Shown here: positions 33,481-43,888 of the stretch, in pieces
Layout: the number at the start of each line of letters is the position of its first letter
Numbering within the stretch: the first letter of the stretch is position 1
Assembly: GCA_030998225.1 (NCBI GenBank)
Contig: JAPYXD010000680.1
Span: 4,092,001-4,156,000, forward strand
Length of the DNA stretch: 64,000 nucleotides
From: Diplolepis rosae
Lineage: Eukaryota; Arthropoda; Insecta; Hymenoptera; Diplolepididae
Direction: 5' to 3'
Position numbers and translations under genes: made by a program
Notes under the pieces: generated by a model
The model's input: only the letters and a program-made list of their open reading frames with translations
The model's database searches: none
Told to the model about the DNA's origin: nothing

Positions 33481-35390
33481 GTCCCGCACTGATTTTCAGC
33501 ATAGACGATTCCCAGTGTAAAGTTTTAAAAATATGCCAGTTCTGCGCCAGTATTGGGAGCCAAACTGCAATACAGGTCCATTAAAAAATCGTGTGCTGGT
33601 TTCGTGATGGCAATTGTCTACGGTTTTGGATCTTAATTTGTCACATCAATACTGTGCCAGTATTCTACCTAGATTCTACTCAAAGCTGTGTCACCTTTGT
33701 CTGCCATTTGTCACAGTCTTTGCTGTACCAGTGTCGAGCCAGTACTACCCCCAAATCCCGCGTAAAATTGTATACTTTACGCTGTGAACTAATAATGTGC
33801 CACTACTCCACCGAGATTCGAATCTATACCGTGTGACCCTGGCTTGTAAGTTATTGCAGTCTGTACTGAAAAAATATCAGGTCAGTACTTTGCGGATTCC
33901 TGGCATAATGCCGTGAGTAAGGTTAAAATGTATTGTAATTGGTACTACATTGATGTTGTGCCAGTATACAACCATGATTTATCACAAAGCCTGTGGTCCA
34001 GGTACGCCATTTGTCACAATCAGCACTGGACCAATATTATGACAGTTTTCCACCCAAACTCAACTCAGTGCCATATGAGCCTAGTTTACTATATACCACG
34101 GTCTAGGCTTGGCCAGTGCTGAAACAGTACTACTCCTAGATATAAAATAAAGTTGTAGAACCTTGATTTGCTATTTATAATTGTCTGTACTGCACCAATT
34201 CTGTGACAACATTCGTTTGAATTCGATACTGGTGCCTGTACTGGAATAATATGGGGATGATAACGCTTTACCAGTACCGGCTTGCCAGTAATGAATGAGT
34301 ACTGTCTATCAGTATCAGTCTGTACTGGGCTTATACAAGCATGTCATTACTAGCTAACTAGTACTTGAGCCGTACTGACAAGTCAATACTGGGCTCAGTC
34401 GGACTTTCACAAGGGCAATAGTACTATGCCCGTAGTGCCGGATATGGGCTCGGTACTGGCAATCAGTACTGCGTCTGTACTGGTGGAATTTGGGGATGAT
34501 GATGCTTCGCCAGTACTGGCTTGCCCGTACAGTCTAAGTGTTGTATGTCAGTACCGGCCAGTACTAGGTTTATACGGGCATGCCACTACTGGCTAACCAG
34601 TTCATGAACCGTGCTGGCAACCAGTACTGGTATAATACTGGTCACTATAATTCGGGATTTTATGAATAATAAATGAAAAAAAACTCAAAATATTTAACTT
34701 ATTTATAACAATTGTTTTTTCCACTCAAGTTTTCGTTGAATTTCCTTTATAAAAATTGTCTTGCCTACGAGATTCGAACCTACAACCTACCTAACGTCGC
34801 ACCTTATGACCTACAACTAACGCACGCTAACCGCTAGACCACGCTTATTTTCAGTGTAAAATAATACTTTAGTACTACGCCAGTAATGGCAAGTCAGTAG
34901 CGGCTAACCAATATTGCCACAGTATTGTCGCCCAAGACTGACGTAGTACTGTCTTCTCAGTACTTGCGCAGTACTACATATTTATGATAGTCATTACTGC
35001 GACAGTAATGGCAAGTCAGTAACGCCTAGCTAGTACTGGCGCAGTACTGAATTTTTTGTGAATGTCGTCACAATACCGATTGGTCCGACTGGGACCCAAT
35101 AAGAAATCCATAAATGGCGCTGTACTGTATTAATACTGGCATCCCGCAATGGCCCATGTCTGGGATGATTTAGATCTTCTATACTGATTTAGCACTAATG
35201 ATTCATTACTGGTAATGTACAATTGGGCCAGAGTGGTGCCAGTATTGCCACTGAACTCGCACGCCAGTATTGGTATTCCGACAGTCACGGAGTATGAAGA
35301 ATAAATCGTTGTCAGTACTATGCCTGTACTAGCTTGCCAACTGTGCAAAGCCGTGCGACCAGTGCCAGTATTGGTTCCTGAAATGGTTTG
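33481..35390. mobile_element. CAGTACTGG-word element (copy 2, divergent)
   Basis: About 1.9 kb dominated by CCAGTACTG, GCCAGTATT, GTACTGG and TACGGGCATGCCACTACTGG words. Units near 34240-34300 and 34480-34540 (GGGGATGATAACGCTT / GGGGATGATGATGCTT) are about 240 bp apart, so tandem structure persists. Ends are not clear. An AT-rich piece with a tRNA-like sequence (34640-34860) interrupts it. Confidence 0.6.
34767..34848 (-). other. tRNA-like sequence with Pol III A and B boxes
   Basis: On the minus strand TGGTCTAGCGGTTAGCGTG matches an A box and D arm, and GGTTCGAATCTCGTAGG matches a B box and T loop, about 50 nt apart. The T stem pairs poorly and no acceptor stem closes well, so a SINE head or dead tRNA is more likely than a working gene. 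Confidence 0.35.
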
Positions 35391-36930
35391 CATTCATGAC
35401 CCATGAAATCATCCTGATATATGTAAGAAAAAAGGATGCATAAGACTAGCAGTGGCGCCGAAATCATTGGCACCCAACCATTACGAGTTCAGAGTCCGGT
35501 AAGAATGAGGCAAGGTCGCGAAAGAATGCGACTCGAATTTCGAAACAGCCGTTTCCGAAACGAAGGGCCAGCCGGTTTCACCAGTTCAAATGATTATACA
35601 ACCTTTTCTCATTTTTATTCCTGGACAATTGCCAATTCTGGGATTGGTTTTTTATAACAAAACCTCTGTGGAAGACATTTTATTGCCCTCATAATGCATA
35701 TACTTTAAAAGGCTCTTGACCCTCAGTTTGGTAAACGATCCTTTTATGACCATTTTTTCTATAAAAATTTTTTAATTTTTCTTAGTGAAAAGATTGTTTC
35801 GAAGTAAAATTTTTTAGAGGGTTGTTTATTTTATTTCAAAGAAGTTTCTTCATATTCAGATTCCAATAGTGACAGTTTTAAAATTGACAATTTCAACATA
35901 TATTTTTAGAATTTTACATTTGAAATAATTGCTGGAGCGAATAAGGCTTTGATTAAATTTTTTGGTATGAGAAAAGAAAAGTTGACATCGTTAGCTAGCA
36001 ATTTTTGACTGGAATTCAAAAAGTTTTAGCTTCACCAAAAATTTTGAAAACTCTTCCATTTTAGGTCATTGATATTAATCAGCGTGCTCAACACGTTCTC
36101 TTAATTAAAGTTTTCTATTTGCCAGAAATTAAACAATTTTAACTGTTTAAAAAACTTCTAAAATTGAACACAATAAATGGAAAAATTTGCCCACTGAAGT
36201 TTGGAATTAAGCTGCTTTACAGTTACAAATATTTGATTAGGTCAAAAAATGTTTTGTTTCATATAACCAAATTTTCCAATCAATTCGTAACATACAAAAA
36301 ATCTTTACAATAATAATGCTTTTCTGACAACTGATTCTTTTAGTTGAACTAACAAAATTATTTTTTTTGATAATAGAAACACAAGTTTACTTTGAGAATA
36401 CGTAACATTATGCATACGAATAATTTAAAAGTGTAATTTGTTTGTCAAAAGTATTCTTTGATAACAAAATAACAAATAAGAAAAGTATTATTTCTTTTGT
36501 GAATAAAAAACTCTGAAAAGTTGTAACATTTTTCACATAGCAATTTCAATATGTAAATGTGAATGGGGGATTTAGATACTTAACAAATATATAAATTATG
36601 CCTTGATTTGGGTATAAAATTATATAATTTAAGATTTCTTTAGTATAAAGTGAAATTGTCGAATAAAATTTCTTTCAAATAAAATATTTATAAAAAAAGA
36701 AGTTCGAAAAAAGTAAGAACATGCATATGGGAATTCTGAATGTTGTAAATATGAACAGATGAGGTAGATTATCTAAAAAATATAAAAATTTTGACTAAAT
36801 TTGCATACAAATTTGCACATAAAATCTCATCTTTGAAATAAAGCGAAAATTATAAATACTCCGAAAAATACAATTCTGGAGTTACAGTACTTTGAAAAAC
36901 ATTTTTAAGACGTAGTATTTTTTCATGGGG
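35391..36930. other. no recognised feature
   Basis: 35436-35657 (+) is a 73-codon frame with more balanced composition, but without a start context or splice sites that I trust. Otherwise AT-rich. Confidence 0.3.
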
Positions 36931-37640
36931 ATTCCAATATATGAGTGTAAATGTAGGGTTTAAATATTTTGGCGGGAAAATTGATTTTTTCATTTTTATG
37001 AAAAGGTTTTTGAGGAATAAATGAAATGATATTACTCCTATGAAAAAACAACAGTGGATTTTTAAATCTTTTTTAAATAAACGATTTTTTTCGTATCTTG
37101 CATGGATTTTGTACAAAAGGGAATTTTTAATTTTAGATAACATTTTTTACGATTCGAACGAAAACTACGTGTCCGATCAAAAAATGGTCTCTAGTAAATT
37201 TCTATATCTTCTTGAAATGGACAATTTTAGAACCAATATTTTTTTCTTATTCCCCGTATAGTTTTGCTCAGAGAAAGAGTTTTTTAAAAAAAAATATTTT
37301 TTATTGATAAATGAAAAGATATAACTCCCATAAAAATATAGTCCGCAGAGAATTTGTAGATCTTTCTGAAATGAACAATTTTTTTCTCTGACATTTTTTG
37401 CGTATCTCGCATAGTGCAAAATGAAATTTTTCATTTTTGATAACGGTTTTTACAATCAAATTGAAATTTCTAAATCTTTATGAAATAAAGAATTTTGTTT
37501 CTTACGATTTTTGCCGTCTCTCGTATATTTTGGCGGAAAAATTGAATTTTTGATTTTCAGAAAAACTTTTTTGACGGATAAAAAGGGTTTAAAAATATTA
37601 GAAATTTTATATATAAAGATTTGAAAATATGAGTAAATGG
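36931..37640 (-). repeat. dispersed repeat R1, reverse-oriented internal units
   Basis: GTATCTTGCATGG at 37093, GTATCTCGCATAG at 37398 and GTCTCTCGTATATTTTGGCG near 37510 are the reverse complements of the GAGATAC unit marker, with CCCATAAAAATAT- and AACTCCCATAAAA-type words between. Confidence 0.6.
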
Positions 37641-37734
37641 AGGGTTGAAACATTTAAAAATAACTGAAGATATATGTTGATGTTGATAGTTGGCTTTAAG
37701 GTCCAAGATTAATAAAAACTCAAAGTTTTACATA

Positions 37735-37775
37735 ATCAATCGTTTCGATTCTGATCGGAGCCCTTGTCAGTGATT
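37735..37775 (-). ncRNA. hammerhead-ribozyme-like motif (d), degraded
   Basis: Minus strand CACTGACAAGGGCTCCGATC...ATCGAAACGATTG: CTGACAA in place of CTGATGA, 17 nt to GAAAC. Stem II pairs poorly. Kept because the context (box, spacer, CGAAACG) repeats in five other places. Confidence 0.3.
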
Positions 37776-38918
37776 TATTTTGGATCTAAAAAATACATAA
37801 AACAATTTCGCTGACTAAGGGCCTCTTTAATGGGGAATTTGATTATTTACGTCTTTTTTATGCATCGATAAAAACTTGGAACTACTTTCGACTAAAATAC
37901 TTTGTGAATATAATTTTTTGCAATAAACTGATTATTTGGCTTAAATATATAAGTGTAAAATTATTTTTTTGAAATTATTTTGAAACTTTGTGCACATAAC
38001 TATAAGTCGAAGTTTCTGTGCTACAAAGTAGAGTTTGAAAAAACTTAAAATTTTTGTGGTATATGCAATAATTTTTGTAAACAAGCTGAGTTGAAAAACC
38101 TGGAAAATTGCCTAGCTTCATGTTGAAGATAGTACAATTGTAAATTTTGGAAAAAATTTAGTTGGATGCTTTAAGTGTGCATGAAGTGTCTCCAAATTTA
38201 CATCTAATTTTACACATAAAGTCTTTTTTGATAGCATCAGGCTAAGTATAAAATACTCTCCAAAAAATAACATAAATTAAAACTAAAGTTCATTGCAATT
38301 AATTTTGGTCCATTAAATAAATATTTAGTTGGGTTGAGATAAATATTTCATTCTGCGAGCCAAATACCGTCAAATAAGCGATTCGCGTAAAATAATAAAG
38401 TTTGTTTTTAAATGTAAGATTTATAAGTTGCTCTGCAAACATTGCATCACGTATTATGTTGATTAGACCAGAAAGTATTTTTCAAAAGCAGAAATAATGC
38501 ATGTCGTGGATAATATTGAGATGCGCAACTGCACTGTTCCATTTCAAGAAAGTAACGGTAGAAACTCGCGTCTTCGCGAATCGGACAACTGCCGATAATC
38601 GAGTTTATACTTATGTTCGCTTATACGTAAGTACTCGGTATGTGCCCTATGACTCACGCGGTCAAGCACGAATCGATTTCTCTCGAATCGCGAAATTTTT
38701 TAAAAGAAACCATCAGTAGTCCAGTCCATGAAGATTGGCAAATAAATAAGCATCCTATATTTTTCAAATATCAGTGATCCGAATTCGAATTTAACGAAAG
38801 AAGTATTCTTTAAAAGGGCGCACTGAAAAAAAAAATTTATCGTGCCAATATAATAAGTTTATTTATTTTTGAAGACAAGAAAACATTATTGTTGTAATAA
38901 CAGAAATCAAATTAACTA
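37776..38918. other. no recognised gene; GC-richer islet at 38500-38720
   Basis: The islet has an open frame from ATG 38505 through CGCTTATAC|GTAAGTACTC, a strong donor-like site at about 38628. It might be an alternative first exon or a regulatory region, but an acceptor partner is not seen. The remainder is AT-rich. Confidence 0.3.
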
Positions 38919-39270
38919 CCCTGGCGAAAGTATCGGATAGGAATTCATTCCGAGCCAATCAGAACTATTCCGATTCATTCCGATATCTGTTTCCGAACTT
39001 TCAATAAGAATCAATCCGAATGAATCCGAGGTTGGAATGATTCAGATTAAAAAATTTGGTTCGGATTGGTTCGGATTCATTCGGATTATTGCCTCGGATT
39101 AAATCGGATTAGGTCCGATCGATTTGTTACCGTTTTTCATCAAACGAGGTACAAAACGTTTTTCGGAATGGTTCAGAATGATTCGTATTGACTCGGATAC
39201 AGATATCGGAATGAATTGGAATAGTTCTGATTGGCTCGGAATGAATTCCTATCCGATACTTTTGCTAGGG
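38919..39270. mobile_element. palindromic MITE of TCCGAAT words, best-preserved copy
   Basis: Left terminus CCCTGGCGAAAGTATCGGAT and right terminus ATCCGATACTTTTGCTAGGG are inverted repeats extending about 80 bp (through GAATTCATTCCGAGCCAATC). The interior is alternating TTCGGATT and AATCCGAA words. 352 bp; no clear target duplication. Confidence 0.7.
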
Positions 39271-39504
39271 TGTTATATTAATTGTGGTTTTCTGTTAATC
39301 TAACTGAATTTTTATGTTTCTTCTAAAGACTATAGATTTAATACCATAAATCTCTGTGTTTGACTAAAGTTATATGCTCTTGTCGAAGTGGAAATTTCTG
39401 TCACCGTAACTGAAATTTAAACCAATTTATAGTAAATTAAACAGATAACTCGGTTCAAATTCTTTCACTGCAATAATAAATATCAGTACTATTATGTTAC
39501 TCTT

Positions 39505-39747
39505 CTCTCTAAATCTGAATCAGTCAAATTTTCACTGATTGAATCAGTGATTTGCCTTTTCACTGTTAATTTAGTTAATTTTCACTGATTCATCAGTGAA
39601 AAAAATATTTCTCACTGTCAAATCAGTCAATTTTGACTGAAATAATCAGTGAAATTTGACTGATTTACAGTAACCTCTTTTTAGCTATTTGAATCAGTCA
39701 AATTTCACTGATAATCAGTAGATTTTGACTGATTCAAATTTAGAGAG
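39505..39747. mobile_element. ACTGAT/ATCAGT MITE (copy C, 243 bp)
   Basis: Ends CTCTCTAAAT and ATTTAGAGAG; about 30 bp shorter than copies A, B and D, missing one internal word pair. In opposite orientation to copies A and B. TA is not seen at the junctions, which show TT on each side. Confidence 0.65.
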
Positions 39748-39776
39748 TTGAGTGAAATTTGATCACTTTAACCAAG

Positions 39777-40096
39777 CTCTCTAAATTTGAATTAGTGAGA
39801 AGCCATTAATTTAAAAGTGCCAAATTTTTTACCAATTTTTTACTAGTCTCTTACTAATTCATAGTGAAATGCCATTAATTCAGCTATTAATAGTTTAATT
39901 CCTACTTATTCATTTTGTTACTATCTAATTACTATATGAATTAGTGGAAATTGAACTACAAATATGTATTTGTTAAATGTTATTATGAATAAATAGAAAA
40001 CTACTATATTTATTGGTATAAGTGGTTACTAAAATAATGAGTAAACGATATTGCACCATTTCAATTAGTAGTTTCCCACTAATTCAGACTTAGAGA
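39777..40096. mobile_element. sister MITE with ACTAAT/ATTAGT words
   Basis: Same CTCTCTAAATTTGAAT head and ATTCAGACTTAGAGA tail as the ACTGAT family, but the repeated internal word is ATTAGT/ACTAAT with TACTAATTC-type spacers. It looks like a related element whose whole word set has changed. Confidence 0.55.
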
Positions 40097-40252
40097 AATT
40101 TAATGTGATTACAAATAACAGGATTATACCTGGATTTTTTTAAAACGGCTTAAAAAATATTGTGGCCTTTTTCTTTAAATTTGCAACAACTATGAATGAA
40201 ATCAAAGATAACTCTATTACAGAATTCTGTCATGTTATGCCTAATAATCCTA

Positions 40253-40524
40253 CTCTCTAAATCTGAATCAGTCAAATTTTCACAGATTGAATCAGTGATT
40301 TCCCTTTTCACTGATTCACCAGTGAAAAAATATATTTCACTGTTTAATCAGTTGATTATCACTGATTGAAACAGTGGAAAAAATATTTTCACTCTTAAAT
40401 CAGTTCATTTTCGCTGAAGCAATCAGTGGAATTTTACTGATTTACAGTAACCTCTTTTTAGCTATTTGAATCAGTCAAATTTCACTGATTATCAGTAGAT
40501 TTTGACTGATTCATATTTAGATAG
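40253..40524. mobile_element. 272-bp TA-flanked MITE (copy D)
   Basis: CTCTCTAAATCTGAATCAGT to TTTAGATAG, TA at 40251-40252 and 40525-40526. Reverse orientation relative to A and B; 272 bp. Confidence 0.75.
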
Positions 40525-42206
40525 TAATTTGTAATTTAATAAATTTCAATTCGTTTTTAAATATTTTAAATCAGTGACAAATTAATGTTTTAGTTCACTT
40601 TTCTAAATTAGTGTTTTCGAATATATTAACCGATTGTATAACTAGAATTCAGTTACTGATTGAGATCAGTAAAAAACTGATGATACAAATTAAGAAGGCA
40701 TTTATAATTTTATGAAAAACACACTGTCACATAAATTTGTTTGGATAAAAACAGTACAAAAGTTATGCCACGTCATCGTTACGTAAACTTTGATGCCTCA
40801 ATATGGAATCTCAATTCAGAATCCATTTCCAGTTACGGAACAAATTTATAATATTCACAAAACATTATTTTCTTTATTCAAAATTCCTTTTGAAGAGAAT
40901 GAAAATTTATTTTTGAATTTTCACATTAGTTATAATTATAAAATACTCTTGGAATTTCAGTGATTAAAAAACAACTCACTGAATAAAATCAGTAAGAGTG
41001 TCCAATAATGATTTATCAGTTTATTCTACTAAATAGTAACTTTCTTAACTTTGATCAGTAATTCTTTTACTGATAATATTCAGTTACTAATTTTTAGGTA
41101 TTAAATAAGTTGATTTCGAATATTTTCGCATTATATTTGACTTAATAAACAGATTAAGAAGGAAACGATAAGTCACAGAATAAAATTATCGTAAAACCCA
41201 CCAATTAAAATTAAGAGAGCAGTGAGGCAATTTTTTGAAATGCATTGCCAATATATTATAAATTTAAAGGGTTTCTATGAATCAGCTAAAATCCATTATT
41301 TTCATTATGTTTGTCTGGTGCAGAAAATGCATTTGATTTATTAACTCAAGAATACCGCGGTTCAAGGTACTAAGGAAATCGAGAATTTCTTAACGGGCAG
41401 TGACCGCGTCCTGGAATTTCAGAGGAATAGGTCAACAATCCCGTATTTATCCTTTTTCTTCAAATTGCGTCATATACTTAGCCATTGACGCTGCAGTTAC
41501 AAGACCTTCAAGAAGTTGAGGATTCAAATCAATAGTTTAGATAATAATTTATTATCAATTTACTTTTTATTCTTTGCACTCAATAAAACTGAATTCGTAA
41601 AACAACTATTAATTATAATAAAATAGTAGGAAACCGTCGACTAATTTCTTTAGTAAACATTTTTAATTATAAATAGTAGTTTTCTATAAATTCTTACTCA
41701 AAATCTACTAATTTTATTAGTAGTAATTTAATTTCTATTAATTTATTTGGTAATGTAACCAAATTTATTTGTAGAAACTGAACCACCACTAATTTGAAAT
41801 GTAAACATTGACTATCAAGTAGTAGGAATTTAAATCAATAATAAATTATCCTTTTAAGGGGTTACAGGTAGTCAGCAGCGTGAAAAAATAATTTCAACAA
41901 GTCTTTTGGAACTGTTATATAACTGTTTTGCTTTTTACTGGTTTATATAAAATCAATGAAACAAAAAATAAGATATTTTAATTGTTCATCCAGTGCTTAA
42001 TCGAAGCTTTTCGTTTTCTAAAAATAAAGCAAAATGGCGGCCTCTGAAAGTTTACTTATGAATTTTGAGGGAAAAAAGCGCTCGTTTATTGTTAATGATA
42101 AAAAAAGTTTTGATAAAAAAAAATCCTTTGATGAAGCACTAGTTCTAATGGCTAGAATATGCTGTGTAAATTTCATTTAAATCCGTCAAGTAGTTTTCAA
42201 AATATA
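40525..42206. other. AT-rich, with scattered ACTGAT and TAGTAG words
   Basis: 41020-41110 and 41560-41830 contain loose CAGTTACTGAT-like and ACTAATTT/TAGTAG words that look like very old relatives of the neighbouring MITEs. No coding sequence supported. Confidence 0.35.
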
Positions 42207-42375
42207 CTCTCTAAATTTGAATCAGTCAAAATCTACTGATTATCAGTGAAATTTGACTGATTCAAATAGCTAAAAAGAGCTTACTGTAAATCAGTCAAAT
42301 TTCACTAATTATTTCAGTGAAAATTGACTGATTTGACAGTGAAAATTAACTGATTTAACAGTGAAAAATATTTTT
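42207..42375. mobile_element. ACTGAT/ATCAGT MITE (copy E, truncated)
   Basis: Starts CTCTCTAAATTTGAATCAGT after TA and follows copy B until GTGAAAAATATTTTTT, then is cut off. A further fragment, CTCTAAATCTAAATCAGTC, lies at 42659. Confidence 0.6.
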
Positions 42376-42771
42376 TGAAGTTTTAGAACGCATATTTTTT
42401 ATATATAAGCTACATAGTCGTACATAGTCAAAAAGTGTTTTACACTTTGGAGACTGCGATAAATGTTTTTTTTTCATACTTTTGGAACTATTAGGAAGCA
42501 TTTAAGCTGAAATAATTTTTTTATATCTTTTGAAAATTCAGGGGTGGCGAAACCCCTTGATGAGGAATATGTCTACTTATCATTTAAATAGATATTGTTA
42601 CTAATAATTATGAGAAAACTACTAATTGATAGTCAGATTCTATCATATCAATCAGTATTCTCTAAATCTAAATCAGTCTGAATTTGAGTGTATTGAACCC
42701 GGTGACCCATTTTTGGCCGTATCTAACTTCGTACTTGGGTTGTAACTGAAAATTGAATAATTGTTCCTTAA

Positions 42772-43470
42772 GGGGGGAGATACCTCTAGAACCCTTAAAA
42801 AAAGCAGTTTTTTTCAATTTTATTCTGGGAGAATGAAAACGAAGCAAGTCCGGATTTTTTGCATATATTAGAAGGCATTATTTAACTTCAAAAGAACAAT
42901 TTTTTCATGATAGAAAAATACAGAATGGCGGAAATATGAAGAATCCCGCCGATAGCGTCGCTGCTAACATTTTTTGCGGCCGTCAACTTCCTGGCTATGT
43001 TTTTCATCTGAAACGATAAAAGAAAATTTTTTATAAATCGGGAAGCTTTTATCGAGTGCATAGCAGGGGGGTTTTGAGAATTTCGAAAAATTGGGTATAT
43101 TTTCATGCGTTTCGTGAAAAAGTGCCATTTTTACCCGTGTTTTTTGACATGAAAATAGTTAAACAACTGTAGAAATACTATTTTTCTCGAAAAAGCGCCC
43201 TATCACGCACTTGAATATAGAATTATCTATAAAATACCGTTTCATTCAAGTACATCGGTTGAATAGTTTGCTCGCAATCTTGACGGCCGGATAAAAAAAG
43301 TTAGTTTCGAGAAAACGAGCCTCAAAGTTTTTGTACATGAAAAAATATGTTCCATTCACCTTACGAGTTACCAATAGAACTTTAGGATTATATTTTTGCA
43401 TAGTTTTTCAATCGATTTGAGCAAAAAAAAAATTTTTGATTTTTTGAAAGTTCTAGAGGTATTTCCCCCC
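42772..43470. mobile_element. 699-bp TTAA-flanked non-autonomous element (copy 2)
   Basis: Same inverted termini as copy 1, with TTAA at 42768-42771 and 43471-43474. The interior aligns throughout (GCGGCCGTCAACTTCCTGGC, CATAGCAGGGGGGTTTTGAG, CTTGACGGCCGGATAAAAAA) with small indels. It sits just right of a fragment GGCCGTATCTAACTTCGTAC that resembles the end of the element at 61556-62061. Confidence 0.8.
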
Positions 43471-43888
43471 TTAAATTCGCTAAAAAGTAACTGAATTCTC
43501 TGAAATTCTATCTCAATTTTACGTAACTGTAACTGAATAAAACTCCAGTCACGTGTTTCGGGAAATTGCGGTAGAAATTTCTAAGAGTGTAATTAATTGT
43601 GCAAAATTTTTACTCATTGAAAGTGAATGCCTCCACGCTATTTTATCCATAAATTCTACTTTGAATTAGTTATTATTGACTAATTGAGATTCAGAGAGTA
43701 CTTAAGCAATTAGTGAACGACTTTTCCGTACTCCAATTAGTAGTTTTCTACTAATTAATACGTAGACTCTAAAATAATTTTTCTGATTCTTCACCTATTT
43801 ACAGGATCCTAAAGTCAGATAATTCCTAATGTAAGGAATAAATAAAATCTTACAAATGCTCTATTTCTCTATTATTTTAGTTTCGTAT

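Noticed and set aside
35436..35657. 73-codon ORF, arginine-rich
   Set aside because: No splice sites, no domain and no conservation evidence; composition alone is not enough.
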